NCBI GenBank assembly: GCA_017549335.1
Contig: JAFYVB010000036.1
Span: 26,732-90,731, forward strand
Direction: 5' to 3'
Source of the DNA: Clostridia bacterium
GTDB lineage: Bacteria > Bacillota > Clostridia > Christensenellales > Aristaeellaceae
Length of the DNA: 64,000 bases
The translations under genes were made by a program, and so were the position numbers. The notes under the pieces were generated by a model. That model saw nothing but the letters and a program-made list of their open reading frames with translations. It ran no database searches and was not told the DNA's origin. This document shows, one piece after another, positions 1 through 8,120 of the stretch (the stretch's first letter is position 1; each line of letters opens with the position of its first letter).

Positions 1-2
1 TG

Positions 3-1088
3 GGTCAGGTAATGGAAGGCCATAAGGCCAGCGTGTGTATCAGCGGCGCTCACGGCAAGACCACCGCATCTTCCATGCTGGCGCAGACGCTGCTTGACTG
101 CGGGCTTGATCCCGCCGTGCATATCGGCGGCAGACTGGATGCGCTGGGCGGCGGTACCCGTATCGGCGGCGAAAATGTGTTCGTAGCCGAGGCTTGCGAG
201 TTTGCAGGCAGCTTCCTGCATATGAAGCCTACGCTGGCGGTGGTGCTCAATATCGATGAGGATCATCTGGATTATTACGGCGATATGGCGCATATTGAAG
301 AGGCCTTCTTCAATTTCTGTTCGCTGGTGCCCGAAAGCGGATTGGCATTGGGCTGGGGCGAGGATGAGCGCGTGAAAAAGCTGTTCGAAAAGCTTTCCTG
401 CCGCTGCCAGACCTTCGGCTTTACCGATCAATGCGATTGGTACGCCAAGGATCTGACCTATTCCGATCACGGTGCGCCGCAGTATACGGCAGTGTTTGAG
501 GGGAAAGAGATTTGCAGCGTACAGCTGCGCGTGGCAGGAAAATTCAACGTGCTCAACAGCCTGTCTGCGCTGGCCTGCGCCTATGAGCTGGGCGCCGATA
601 TGCAAAAGGCAGCCGATGCGCTGAATAATTTTGCCGGCGTTCATCGCCGCTTTGAGCATACGGGCGATATCGACGGCGTGCATATGTATCACGATTACGG
701 TCATAATCCTGTGGAGATGCGCGGTGCGCTGTCCGTTGCCTGCGATCAGCATGCCAACCGTGTATGGGCCGTGATGCAGCCCCATACCTACAGCCGCGTC
801 AAAACGCTGTTTGACGGGTATCTCACCTGCACGGAGCAGGCGGACATCACGCTGGTGACGGATATTTATGCCGCCCGCGAAAAGGATCCGGGGGATATCC
901 ACAGCAGCATGATCGTGGAAGGAATGAAAAAGAACGGAATCAATGCCGTGCTTACGCCCACCTTTGACGATACAGAAGCCTATCTGCGTGCTCACTGGCA
1001 GCCCGGCGATCTGGTGCTGACCATGGGCTGCGGCAATATCAATCTGCTGAACGAACAGATGCAGCAGCACGGTGATACCAAAAAATAA
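3..1088 (+). CDS. murC: UDP-N-acetylmuramate--L-alanine ligase, 5' end outside window
   Basis: Adds L-alanine to UDP-MurNAc using ATP, the first step of the peptidoglycan stem peptide, in the cytoplasm. The visible 361 residues begin just before the P-loop (SGAHGKTT, where the family usually has GTHGKTT) and carry the Mur ligase middle domain (NIDEDHLDYYGD) and the C-terminal domain (HDYGHNP, then QPHTYSRV). The frame is open to the window edge and no ribosome binding site precedes the first internal ATG at 12, so the N-terminal Rossmann domain lies upstream. A strong terminator follows 8 bases after the stop. MurC fits better than MurD/E/F because of the short P-loop-proximal N-terminus and the HDYGHNP block; a Mpl-like relative cannot be excluded. 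Confidence 0.85.
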   Translation, partial: GQVMEGHKASVCISGAHGKTTASSMLAQTLLDCGLDPAVHIGGRLDALGGGTRIGGENVFVAEACEFAGSFLHMKPTLAVVLNIDEDHLDYYGDMAHIEEAFFNFCSLVPESGLALGWGEDERVKKLFEKLSCRCQTFGFTDQCDWYAKDLTYSDHGAPQYTAVFEGKEICSVQLRVAGKFNVLNSLSALACAYELGADMQKAADALNNFAGVHRRFEHTGDIDGVHMYHDYGHNPVEMRGALSVACDQHANRVWAVMQPHTYSRVKTLFDGYLTCTEQADITLVTDIYAAREKDPGDIHSSMIVEGMKKNGINAVLTPTFDDTEAYLRAHWQPGDLVLTMGCGNINLLNEQMQQHGDTKK

Positions 1089-1095
1089 ACAAAAC

Positions 1096-1126
1096 GCCGG
1101 AAAAACATGGTTTTTCCGGCATTTTT
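1096..1126 (+). terminator. Rho-independent terminator of murC
   Basis: Ten-base-pair perfect stem (GCCGGAAAAA / TTTTTCCGGC) with a five-base loop, followed by ATTTTTAT. It directly follows the murC stop. Confidence 0.85.
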
Positions 1127-1160
1127 ATGGCTTTGGATGGAAAAACGGAATATACAAGAA

Positions 1161-1200
1161 CAGGCGCAGCGGTATGATCTGCTGCGCCTGTTGACTTTTT
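1161..1200. terminator. hairpin between convergent genes, probable terminator
   Basis: Perfect ten-base-pair stem (CAGGCGCAGC / GCTGCGCCTG) with a ten-base loop. It lies just past the stop of the minus-strand glycosidase gene. The T-run is better on the plus strand (TTGACTTTTTT) than on the minus strand (TTCTTGTAT), so it may serve as a second stop for murC transcripts as well as the end of the glycosidase gene. Confidence 0.55.
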
Positions 1201-1204
1201 TCTG

Positions 1205-2098
1205 TTATTGAACTTCTTTGATCAGTACAATATCACCCAGCGGGCGGCCGTTTTTGTAAGCGGTGGAATAGATTTCCTTTTTGTGGCTGAACCACAGCAT
1301 GGAGGATTGACCGCCGTCCAGATTATAGGCTTCCTTGCAGCCGATGCTTTCCATGTAGGCGGCAAGATCTTGCAGCGTAATCCCTTTGTTCGTCTTGGCG
1401 GAATCCACCTTGCTTTGGGTCTTGCGCCCGTCTACCTGCACAAAGCAGAAATGACCGGGAGCATAATAGCCGATGGCGGAGCGGGGATTGCGGGAGCCGA
1501 TCTTATCATAATTGGAATGGAATTCCTTATAGGCTTTGCCGTTCTGATTCAGCAGAGAGGGCCCAAAGAGGAAGCAGTGCCAGATTTGTTTCTTTTCCGC
1601 CTTCAGCTTATCCTGATCGATCTCGTCGGGGCGCATGGCATCCATCACGCCGTTCTTATAGACCACGAAGATATCGCGGATGCGGTTGTGGGTGGAGCGG
1701 ATGATCTTGCCGTTGCCGGCTACCCAGCCCTTTTCGAAGTAAGCGCTGCTGTCGCCCGTCATGGCGAGAACGGCGTTGTTTTTCGTGGCAAGCTCGGTGA
1801 TCTTTTTATCGCTTACGCCCCATTTGTCGTAAGGGTAGGCGCGCTGGAAGTTCTCCATGCTGCGCACGTAGATATCGGCAACGTAGATATCGGAATCGTA
1901 TTTGCGGATCAGCTTTATTTCAATGGAGATGTCCTGGCTTTTATAGCTGTTTTTTGTGATGATGGGTTTTTCCCCTTCAGCCAGAAATTTATCGGCATAA
2001 TCAGCACTGAAATCATAGGATTTTACGTCGGTGTTATCCGCTAAAGCGATGCCGGTCATAAGGCACAAAAGCAGGATGATCGCAAACAACCGTTTCAT
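1205..2098 (-). CDS. secreted phosphodiester glycosidase family (NAGPA/DUF2233-like) protein
   Basis: 297 residues with an N-terminal signal peptide (MKRLFAIILLLCLMTGIALA) and then a phosphodiester glycosidase domain. The hallmark blocks are RNPRSAIGYY, the GRKTQ stretch and the C-terminal YNLDGGQSSMLW. Family members hydrolyse sugar phosphodiester bonds, for example in uncovering enzyme, and bacterial ones act outside the cell, probably on wall or teichoic-acid-like polymers; the substrate here is unknown. The start at 2098 was chosen because GGGAGGAACTG lies just upstream; a longer frame starting at 2158 would bury the signal peptide. It is monocistronic and has its own consensus promoter. 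Confidence 0.8.
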   Translation of the reverse strand: MKRLFAIILLLCLMTGIALADNTDVKSYDFSADYADKFLAEGEKPIITKNSYKSQDISIEIKLIRKYDSDIYVADIYVRSMENFQRAYPYDKWGVSDKKITELATKNNAVLAMTGDSSAYFEKGWVAGNGKIIRSTHNRIRDIFVVYKNGVMDAMRPDEIDQDKLKAEKKQIWHCFLFGPSLLNQNGKAYKEFHSNYDKIGSRNPRSAIGYYAPGHFCFVQVDGRKTQSKVDSAKTNKGITLQDLAAYMESIGCKEAYNLDGGQSSMLWFSHKKEIYSTAYKNGRPLGDIVLIKEVQ

Positions 2099-2129
2099 GA
2101 CAGTTCCTCCCGATGGTTTTGACCAAATT

Positions 2130-2158
2130 ATTATATTGCTATGGTATAAAAATGTCAA
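2130..2158 (-). promoter_or_regulatory. sigma-A promoter of the glycosidase gene
   Basis: On the minus strand TTGACA (2158-2153) and TATAAT (2135-2130), both perfect consensus hexamers, are separated by 17 bases, about 32 bases before the start codon. It lies back to back with the arsR promoter. Confidence 0.75.
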
Positions 2159-2174
2159 GAAATAGAAATAAAGG

Positions 2175-2225
2175 TTGACAAATATGGAAACTTAACATAT
2201 AATACATTTGAACAAGTGTTCAAAT
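2175..2225 (+). promoter_or_regulatory. sigma-A promoter and ArsR/SmtB-type operator
   Basis: TTGACA at 2175-2180, a 17-base spacer and TATAAT at 2198-2203 form a perfect consensus promoter. Starting two bases after the -10 box is a perfect inverted repeat ATTTGAACA-AG-TGTTCAAAT (2206-2225). This matches the TGAACA-NN-TGTTCA core known for SmtB/CzrA/CadC-type repressors. The operator covers the expected transcription start, so bound repressor would block initiation. Confidence 0.88.
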
Positions 2226-2244
2226 GATAATGCGAGGTAAAACA

Positions 2245-2625
2245 ATGACCGAGAAGGAAACGTTGCAGGAAAGAGATTTTTGCTGCGAATATCATCATGA
2301 ACATCCCATGCTGATCGAGGACGTGCATCAGGCGCTTGCGGCTGAAGAGGAAATGCTGCGTGCAGGAGAGCTTTTCAAGGTGCTGGGAGACGGAACGCGC
2401 ATCCGTATTCTCTTTGTATTGCTGGCGTCCGAAATGTGTGTGTGCGATCTGTCCGAAACGCTGAATATGACAGTTTCTGCCGTGTCCCATCAGCTGCGCA
2501 TTCTGCGCCAGGCGCATCTGGTGCGCTATCGCAAGGTGGGGAAGACGGTCTTTTACGCTTTGGCCGACGAGCACGTGAAAACGCTGCTTTCTCAGGGCAT
2601 TGATCATGTACGGGAGGGAGTATAA
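2245..2625 (+). CDS. ArsR/SmtB-family metal-sensing repressor
   Basis: 126-residue winged-helix repressor that likely releases DNA when it binds Zn, Cd or a similar ion. Two metal sites are visible. The alpha-3 type site is MCVCDL (ELCVCDL in the family), with a possible N-terminal helper CCEYHHEH as in CadC. The alpha-5 type site is D-x-H-x10-H-x2-E at the C-terminus (DEH...DHVRE). The recognition helix is SAVSHQLRILRQAHLV. The ATG at 2245 has GAGGT upstream; the in-frame ATG at 2224 lies inside the operator and is unlikely. It is followed after two bases by the efflux ATPase and should autoregulate both through the operator at 2206-2225. Confidence 0.9.
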   Translation: MTEKETLQERDFCCEYHHEHPMLIEDVHQALAAEEEMLRAGELFKVLGDGTRIRILFVLLASEMCVCDLSETLNMTVSAVSHQLRILRQAHLVRYRKVGKTVFYALADEHVKTLLSQGIDHVREGV

Positions 2626-2627
2626 CC

Positions 2628-4616
2628 ATGAGTAATCTGCACGATCATCATCAGCACGATAACGCCTGCTGCTGCGGCCATGAGCATCATCATGCACACG
2701 AGCATGAACACTGTGGCTGCGGCTGCCATCACGGACATGAGCATACCGATGGCTGCAACTGCGGACACGATCACGGCAATATGCAAAAGAGTGAACGCAA
2801 AAATGCCATGATGCGCATTGTTTTTGCGGCTGCTTTCATGGCCGCTGCGTTTTTGTTGCCTCTTAGCGGAGCGTACCGCGCAGCCGCATTTCTGATTCCC
2901 TATCTGATCGTTGGTTTTAAAACGCTCAAACGGGCGGCCCGCGGGATTGGATCGGGCAGCATTTTTGACGAAAGTTTTCTCATGGCGGTGGCGTCGCTGG
3001 GCGCGTTTTTCATCGGGGAATATCCCGAAGCGGTGGCAGTGATGCTCTTTAATGCGGTGGGCGAACTGTTTGAGGACAGCGCGGTACACAGAAGCCGGGA
3101 TGCGATCAAAAAGCTGATGGATATCCGTCCCGATCATGCCAATGCGGAACGCGGCGGAGAGATTGTTACGGTATCGCCTCAGGAGGTGAAGCAGGGCGAG
3201 ATCGTTGTGATCCGTCCCGGTGAACGGGTTCCCCTGGACGGCGAGATCATCGAAGGCGCAACCACGCTGGATACCTCTTCGCTGACGGGAGAAGCCGTTC
3301 CGAGAAGTGCGCAGGCGGGGGAGAATATCATCAGCGGCTGCGTGAACCTCACCGGCGCAATCCGCGTTCGCGTATCGGGCAGCTATGCCCAATCCACGGT
3401 ATCGCGCATTCTGGAGCTGGTGGAGGAAGCGGCCGAACGCAAGGCGAAAACAGAGAATCTCATTACTCGCTTCGCCCGGTATTATACGCCTGCCGTGTGC
3501 GCGCTGGCACTGCTTGTGTGCATTCTGCCGCCCATTTTCACAGGTGCAGCCTTTGCGGTATGGTTCAAGAGGGCGCTGGTTTTCCTTGTGATCTCCTGCC
3601 CCTGTGCGCTGGTGCTTTCGGTACCGCTGACCTTTTACGCCGGCATTGGCTGCGCGTCGAAAAACGGTATTCTGGTCAAGGGCTCGCATATCATTGAAGC
3701 TTTGAATAAGTGCGATACCGTGGTGCTTGACAAAACGGGTACGCTGACCGAAGGCAAGTTTGCTCTGCGCAGCATCGAAACGGAATCCTTCGATAAGGAT
3801 GCGCTGCTTTCTCTTGCGGCGCACGCGGAGAGCTTGTCTACGCATCCCATTGCCCGTGCGATCTGCGCGGCGTACGAGGGCAAAATCGATGCCGAAAAAG
3901 TGGATGCCGTAACCGAAACGGCAGGCTGCGGCGTGACGGCGCTTGTGGATGGCAAACAAGTCGCTGTGGGCAGCGCAAGGCTGATGAAGGCCGTTTGCGG
4001 GGAATTTGACGCATCGGGAAAGCCTGCGGGCATTTATGTGGCGGTGGACGGCAAATATGCCGGCGTTATGGTGATCGAAGATCAGATAAAGCAAGGCGCG
4101 GCGCAGGCGATTGCCGAGTTGAAGAAGCTGCGCGTCACCCGCACGGTGATGCTGACAGGCGACAAAGAGGAAACGGCGCAGCGTGTAGCAGAGCAGGTCA
4201 AGGTAGATCAGGTACATGCACAGCTTCTGCCTCAGGATAAAGTAACGCATGTGGAGGCGCTTTTGCACCCCGAAGGCACCCTTTTGTTTGCGGGTGACGG
4301 CGTAAACGATGCGCCTGTACTGGCCCGGGCGGACATCGGCGCGGCTATGGGCGCCATGGGCTCGGATGCGGCGGTAGAGGCTGCCGATCTGGTATTGATG
4401 GATGACGATCCCCGTAAACTGCCGCTGGCGATCCGCATTGCCCGGCGAACGGTGGGCATCGCGTGGCAGAATATTGCCTTTGCCCTTGCGGTGAAAGCGA
4501 TTGTCATGCTCCTTGGCACCTGCGGCTTAACGGGCATGTGGGAAGCGGTATTTGCCGACGTTGGAGTGATGGTGCTGGCAGTGATGAATGCCGTGCGCGC
4601 CATGAAGATCAAATAA
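2628..4616 (+). CDS. cadA: heavy-metal-translocating P1B-type ATPase (Zn/Cd/Pb export type) with His/Cys-rich N-terminus
   Basis: Pumps soft divalent metal out of the cytoplasm using ATP. 662 residues. Family motifs: TGE (SLTGEAVP), the metal-selective membrane motif SCPCALVL, phosphorylation site DKTGTLTEG, HP motif STHPIARAI, and hinge GDGVNDAPVLARADIG. CPC plus the context of a SmtB-like regulator fits Zn/Cd/Pb rather than Cu. Oddly, the usual N-terminal HMA fold (GMDCxxC) is absent; instead residues 5-50 are a run of His and Cys (for example ACCCGHEHHHAHEHEHCGCG), a likely flexible metal-collecting tail. Start at 2628 has GGGAGGGAG upstream. Second gene of a two-gene operon that ends at the hairpin at 4622. 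Confidence 0.93.
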   Translation: MSNLHDHHQHDNACCCGHEHHHAHEHEHCGCGCHHGHEHTDGCNCGHDHGNMQKSERKNAMMRIVFAAAFMAAAFLLPLSGAYRAAAFLIPYLIVGFKTLKRAARGIGSGSIFDESFLMAVASLGAFFIGEYPEAVAVMLFNAVGELFEDSAVHRSRDAIKKLMDIRPDHANAERGGEIVTVSPQEVKQGEIVVIRPGERVPLDGEIIEGATTLDTSSLTGEAVPRSAQAGENIISGCVNLTGAIRVRVSGSYAQSTVSRILELVEEAAERKAKTENLITRFARYYTPAVCALALLVCILPPIFTGAAFAVWFKRALVFLVISCPCALVLSVPLTFYAGIGCASKNGILVKGSHIIEALNKCDTVVLDKTGTLTEGKFALRSIETESFDKDALLSLAAHAESLSTHPIARAICAAYEGKIDAEKVDAVTETAGCGVTALVDGKQVAVGSARLMKAVCGEFDASGKPAGIYVAVDGKYAGVMVIEDQIKQGAAQAIAELKKLRVTRTVMLTGDKEETAQRVAEQVKVDQVHAQLLPQDKVTHVEALLHPEGTLLFAGDGVNDAPVLARADIGAAMGAMGSDAAVEAADLVLMDDDPRKLPLAIRIARRTVGIAWQNIAFALAVKAIVMLLGTCGLTGMWEAVFADVGVMVLAVMNAVRAMKIK

Positions 4617-4621
4617 AATAA

Positions 4622-4655
4622 GAGGCTGTCATTACGGCAGCCTCTTTGCTATTTG
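4622..4655. terminator. bidirectional terminator
   Basis: GAGGCTG (4622-4628) pairs with CAGCCTC (4638-4644), with T-rich sequence on the plus side. It sits between the convergent cadA-like and araD genes and can serve both. Confidence 0.7.
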
Positions 4656-4656
4656 A

Positions 4657-5346
4657 TTATTTTTGCCCATAATAGGCGTTCTTCCCGTGCTTGCGCTGAT
4701 AGTGCTTGTCAAGCAGATAAGCGTCGGCGCTTCGAGCCTCCGGACGGATGCTCTCGGTTAAGAGCGCCATGCGCGCAATCTCCTCCAGTACGACGGCATG
4801 GTACACGGCCTCGTCTGCATCTTTGCCCCATGCAAAAGGACCGTGGGAGGCTACCAGCATGGCGGGAATCTCCATGGGATCGCGTTTTCCCAGCGTTTCT
4901 GTCATCACAAGCCCTGTGTTTTTCTCGTATTCACCCTCCACCTCCTGCCGGGTCAGACGGCGGGTACAGGGGATATCGCCGTGAAAATAATCGGCATGAG
5001 TGGTGCCGTAGGCGGTGATGGGCACACCGGCCTGAGCGAAAGACGTGGCATAGGTGGAATGGGTGTGCACCACGCCGCCGATGGCCGGGCAGGCTTTGTA
5101 CAGTTCAAGGTGGGTGGGCGTGTCGGAGGACGGACGCAGATCGCCTTCGATAACGTGCCCATCAAGATCCACAACGACCATGTCTTCGGGCTTTATTTTG
5201 TCATAGGAAACGCCGCTGGGCTTGATGACCACATAGCCCGTTTCACGGTGGATGGCGCTGACGTTGCCCCATGTAAACAGCACAAGTCCGTGAGCAACCA
5301 GATCCAGATTGGCTTTGCAAACAGCTTTTTTTAACACTTCAAGCAC
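4657..5346 (-). CDS. araD: L-ribulose-5-phosphate 4-epimerase
   Basis: Interconverts L-ribulose 5-phosphate and D-xylulose 5-phosphate by a retro-aldol step with a bound divalent metal, linking arabinose or related pentose use to the pentose phosphate pathway. 229 residues, the normal family size. Visible: TWGNVSA (phosphate binding), KPSGV, the metal-binding [12 protein letters not shown] and the later HGPFAWG histidine. A GTG start at 5346 is chosen because GGAGGTG lies eight bases upstream; the longer frame has no such signal and no homology-like sequence. No araA or araB is next to it, so it acts as a single gene here. Class II aldolase relatives such as UlaF or SgbE are possible. Confidence 0.88.
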   Translation of the reverse strand: MLEVLKKAVCKANLDLVAHGLVLFTWGNVSAIHRETGYVVIKPSGVSYDKIKPEDMVVVDLDGHVIEGDLRPSSDTPTHLELYKACPAIGGVVHTHSTYATSFAQAGVPITAYGTTHADYFHGDIPCTRRLTRQEVEGEYEKNTGLVMTETLGKRDPMEIPAMLVASHGPFAWGKDADEAVYHAVVLEEIARMALLTESIRPEARSADAYLLDKHYQRKHGKNAYYGQK

Positions 5347-5374
5347 GGAAAAAACACCTCCGTTCGTTATCTGT

Positions 5375-5403
5375 ATCATACTGCACCGCATGGCTTTATG
5401 CAA
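5375..5403 (-). promoter_or_regulatory. predicted promoter of araD
   Basis: Minus strand TTGCAT (5403-5398), 17-base spacer, TATGAT (5380-5375), upstream of the GTG start. Confidence 0.5.
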
Positions 5404-5412
5404 GTGTTTTGA

Positions 5413-5441
5413 TTGATTTTTGCGTGGAATTATGATAGTAT
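5413..5441 (+). promoter_or_regulatory. predicted promoter of the phosphoesterase gene
   Basis: TTGATT at 5413-5418, 17-base spacer, TAGTAT at 5436-5441; back to back with the araD promoter. Confidence 0.45.
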
Positions 5442-5470
5442 GGCAATGATTTTAACGGGAGGGAAAAGAA

Positions 5471-6346
5471 ATGGACACCTTCAAACGCAAAGAAGCGCAT
5501 CAGCCCCACAGGCCGGGGAAACTGGGTCTGTTTTTCAATTCCTTTCCCGAAAAATGGAAATGGTGTTTCCCTGTGTATGCTTCACGGCAGCTGCATCTGA
5601 AGGAATATGAGATCTGCTCTTCCAAAGTCCCCGCCGCTTTTGACGGCCTGCGCATTGCCTATGCATCGGACGTTCATTACGGTGCGCTGCTGGGGGAGGC
5701 GCGGGTCACAGACCTTGCACAGCGGCTGAATGCGCTCAAGGCGGACGTGATCATCCTTGGCGGCGATTACGGCGAGGATGCAAAGCATTCTTTTCTGTTT
5801 CTCGAAAAGCTGCCGCCCCTTGAAGCAAAGCTGGCAGTCTGCGGTGTGGTGGGCAATCATGACCGTGCGGAGGGCACGGCGGAGGAGCTGTCTGCCGCCA
5901 TGGAAAAACGGGGCATTACGCCCCTTGTCAACTCCTCGCTGATGCTTAAAATCAACGGAAAAACGCTGTGCATTTGCGCCACCGATGACGTAAGCCACGG
6001 CAATCCCAAATTCAGCGAGGTGAAAGCCCAGGCGGAGGACGCCGATTTTGTGATTTACGTGCCTCATGCTCCCGACGCGCTGCAGGCTGCCAAGGAAGAG
6101 GGCGCAGGAGTCTTTTATGATCTGGCGCTGTGCGGACATACCCACGGCGGGCAAGTATCGCTCTTTGGCTTTGCGCCTTATACTGCAAGCCTGTACGGAA
6201 ACAGATACGGCAATATGTTTTTGTCGGGTCATAAGGAAGAGGATGGCGCGCACGTTATCATATCAAATGGCGTGGGTACCACATGGATGCCGCTGCGCTT
6301 GGGCGCAAAAGCACAGTATCATCTGATCACGCTGCGAAGAAAATAA
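5471..6346 (+). CDS. YkuE-like metallophosphoesterase
   Basis: 291-residue calcineurin-like phosphoesterase. The metal ligands are in order: DVH (YASDVHYG), GGDYGED, GNHDR, the single His of VPHAPDA and GHTHGGQ. YkuE-type relatives act on membrane lipids or UDP-sugar lipids and are often membrane-associated; a hydrophobic patch (WKWCFPVYA) before the domain could be peripheral, but no clear signal peptide or TM helix is visible. ATG at 5471 follows GGGAGGGAAAAGAA. Monocistronic, with a terminator right behind. The substrate cannot be inferred. Confidence 0.82.
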   Translation: MDTFKRKEAHQPHRPGKLGLFFNSFPEKWKWCFPVYASRQLHLKEYEICSSKVPAAFDGLRIAYASDVHYGALLGEARVTDLAQRLNALKADVIILGGDYGEDAKHSFLFLEKLPPLEAKLAVCGVVGNHDRAEGTAEELSAAMEKRGITPLVNSSLMLKINGKTLCICATDDVSHGNPKFSEVKAQAEDADFVIYVPHAPDALQAAKEEGAGVFYDLALCGHTHGGQVSLFGFAPYTASLYGNRYGNMFLSGHKEEDGAHVIISNGVGTTWMPLRLGAKAQYHLITLRRK

Positions 6347-6348
6347 AA

Positions 6349-6382
6349 TGAAGCCTCCCAAATGGGAGGCTTCATTATTTTT
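6349..6382. terminator. bidirectional terminator
   Basis: Perfect eleven-base-pair stem (TGAAGCCTCCC / GGGAGGCTTCA) with a four-base loop, flanked by TTATTTTT on the plus side and TTTTATTTTC on the minus side. It separates convergent genes. Confidence 0.85.
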
Positions 6383-6387
6383 GTATG

Positions 6388-7311
6388 TTATTCGCCTTCG
6401 ATAACCGCCAGCATCAGGATGCCCACGATGATGATGCCGATGAAGAGGTACTGCTTCTTGGTCAGCTTTTCCTTCAGGAAGATGCGGGAGAGGATCAGGG
6501 ATACCACGCAGACGGCGGAGATGATAGGCGCAGCCACGGCGCCGTTGCCGCTGGCCATGGCGTACACGTAGGTCAGCTGACCTGCGGTTTCGCACACGGC
6601 GGCCAGACCCTTGTCCTTCTGCTGCATCAGGTTGCCGAACTTCACACCCTTCACCTTCATGAAGATGAACAGCACAAGGCCAACCAGCGCAAAGGTCAGT
6701 TCGTAGGAGGTGTTGGCGATCAGTTCAATGGTATCTTCCGTAGCGCCGATAGCCAGCAGGGGGCTGGTTTCCATTTCGAGGAAGTAGATGTCCAGCACGC
6801 AGCCGAAAGCATCAATAAAGGCATACAGGAAGGGCATGCAGAAGGCGATGATCGCCAGCTTTTTGCCCAGACGCTGACGGCGTTTGAGATCGCCGCTGTT
6901 TTCCAGGAAGCCGATGCCCACAACGCCCACGGTGATGATGCCGATGGCCGCCCAGACCATGGCGTCCAGCTTGTCGCCCAGGAAGAGCACGCACATCAGC
7001 GAGCACATGGCGCCGGAGGTGTTCTCAATGGGATCGGAGATGGATTCTTCGATGAAGCGCATACCGAAGAAGGAGAACGCCATCGACAGGATATAGCAGG
7101 CAGAAACAGGCAGGTAGGTCAGCAGGTAGCTGGCGCTGTAGGTGAAATCTTCGGTCAGCAGGGTGTATACCGCGTGCAGACCCATCACCAGACCGACCAT
7201 AACGCAGATCTTCAGATGGCTGTACTTTTCGCGTTCAAGAGCACCCTTTTTGTAGAACAGTTCAGCAAGACCCCACAAAAGCGTGGTAGCCAGTGTATAA
7301 ATAAGCCACAT
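6388..7311 (-). CDS. DMT-superfamily (EamA-like) membrane transporter
   Basis: 307 residues with about ten hydrophobic helices arranged as two five-helix halves, typical of drug/metabolite transporters. Examples are the first helix MWLIYTLATTLLWGLAELFYKK and a last helix followed by a short tail (LFIGIIIVGILMLAVIEGE). The substrate is unknown; family members move metabolites, amino acids or sugars. The ATG at 7311 has GGAGG eight bases upstream. It is preceded by a 250-base leader with a promoter, a palindrome and a 21-codon reading frame, so expression may be regulated by a repressor or by the leader. Confidence 0.75.
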   Translation of the reverse strand: MWLIYTLATTLLWGLAELFYKKGALEREKYSHLKICVMVGLVMGLHAVYTLLTEDFTYSASYLLTYLPVSACYILSMAFSFFGMRFIEESISDPIENTSGAMCSLMCVLFLGDKLDAMVWAAIGIITVGVVGIGFLENSGDLKRRQRLGKKLAIIAFCMPFLYAFIDAFGCVLDIYFLEMETSPLLAIGATEDTIELIANTSYELTFALVGLVLFIFMKVKGVKFGNLMQQKDKGLAAVCETAGQLTYVYAMASGNGAVAAPIISAVCVVSLILSRIFLKEKLTKKQYLFIGIIIVGILMLAVIEGE

Positions 7312-7365
7312 TGTTTTTTTCCTCCGTATCAGTTCAGATGGTCAGTGAAGAAACAAATGCGGCTT

Positions 7366-7431
7366 TCATGGAAAGCCCGTGATCAGGACGATGATCTTTA
7401 TCCGCCGGCAAACGGTTTCGGATGCTGCCAT
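7366..7431 (-). CDS. possible 21-residue leader peptide
   Basis: ATG at 7431 is preceded by AAGGAGAGGAAAACG, a strong ribosome binding site, and opens a 21-codon frame (MAASETVCRRIKIIVLITGF plus P) ending at 7366. It lies on the leader of the DMT transporter gene. The next ribosome binding site is that of the transporter, 54 bases on. A small hairpin (GGCTTTC/GAAAGCC, 7361-7377) overlaps its stop. It may be a real translated leader or chance; the good Shine-Dalgarno sequence is the main support. Confidence 0.35.
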   Translation of the reverse strand: MAASETVCRRIKIIVLITGFP

Positions 7432-7463
7432 CGTTTTCCTCTCCTTTTTTTCGTGTGACTTGT

Positions 7464-7528
7464 ATTTCTGTTTCCAACGGAAACAAAAATACATACTTTA
7501 TTCTAACAGATAAACAAGGAGATTGCAA
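7464..7528 (-). promoter_or_regulatory. promoter with start-site palindrome for the DMT transporter gene
   Basis: Minus strand TTGCAA (7528-7523), 17-base spacer, TAGAAT (7505-7500). Immediately downstream is the near-perfect palindrome ATTTcTGTTTCC-aac-GGAAACAaAAAT (plus strand 7464-7490), with a perfect TGTTTCC/GGAAACA core. Its position over the expected start suggests a repressor operator; which regulator binds is unknown. Confidence 0.5.
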
Positions 7529-7559
7529 TATTTTTTTCAAAAGGGAGAGAAGGCGCGGC

Positions 7560-8120
7560 TCACAGTGCAAAAATGACGGCTCCCAGCACGGCGGAGAGGG
7601 CGATCAGTACAAGCGGGGACAGCTTTTTCCGGCGGATGCGTTTATAAATCACCTTGGTGAAAATGAGAAGGAGCATCAGAAGCAGCGCCGGAGCATCAAA
7701 GACGGCTCCTTCGGCAGCACGCACAGCCTTGTAGGTCATAAACACGCCGGTGGCGAGAATAATACCGATCATGGCGGGTTTCATGCCCTGCATAATGGCC
7801 TGCACATACTTGTTTTTGATGACGGTTTTGAGCAGACACATTAAGAGAAGAATCAGGACAAACGCAGGCAGCACCACGGAAAAGGTGGCAAGGAGGGAGC
7901 CGAAAAAGCCCGCCTGACTGCTGCCGACGTAGGTGGCGAGATTGACCATGATGGGGCCGGGGGTGCTTTCGCTCACGGCAATCATATAGCTGAGCGCCTC
8001 GTCGCTGAGCCAGCCGTAGCTGAGAACGATTTCGCGGATCAGGGGGATAGCGGCATATGCGCCGCCGAAGGAAAAGCACCCTACCTTCAGAAAACCGAGA
8101 AACAGATCAAGATAAATCAT
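7560..8120 (-). CDS. chromate transporter (CHR family), half-size subunit B
   Basis: 186 residues, all membrane. The CHR hallmarks FGGAYAAIP near the N-terminus and STPGPIMVNLATYVG are both present. Short-chain CHR proteins work as pairs of half-size units of opposite topology, giving an anion transporter (chromate efflux; the natural anion may be sulfate or another oxyanion). Its ATG overlaps the stop of the upstream half (ATGA), with AGGAGG before it, so the two are translationally coupled. Confidence 0.88.
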   Translation of the reverse strand: MIYLDLFLGFLKVGCFSFGGAYAAIPLIREIVLSYGWLSDEALSYMIAVSESTPGPIMVNLATYVGSSQAGFFGSLLATFSVVLPAFVLILLLMCLLKTVIKNKYVQAIMQGMKPAMIGIILATGVFMTYKAVRAAEGAVFDAPALLLMLLLIFTKVIYKRIRRKKLSPLVLIALSAVLGAVIFAL

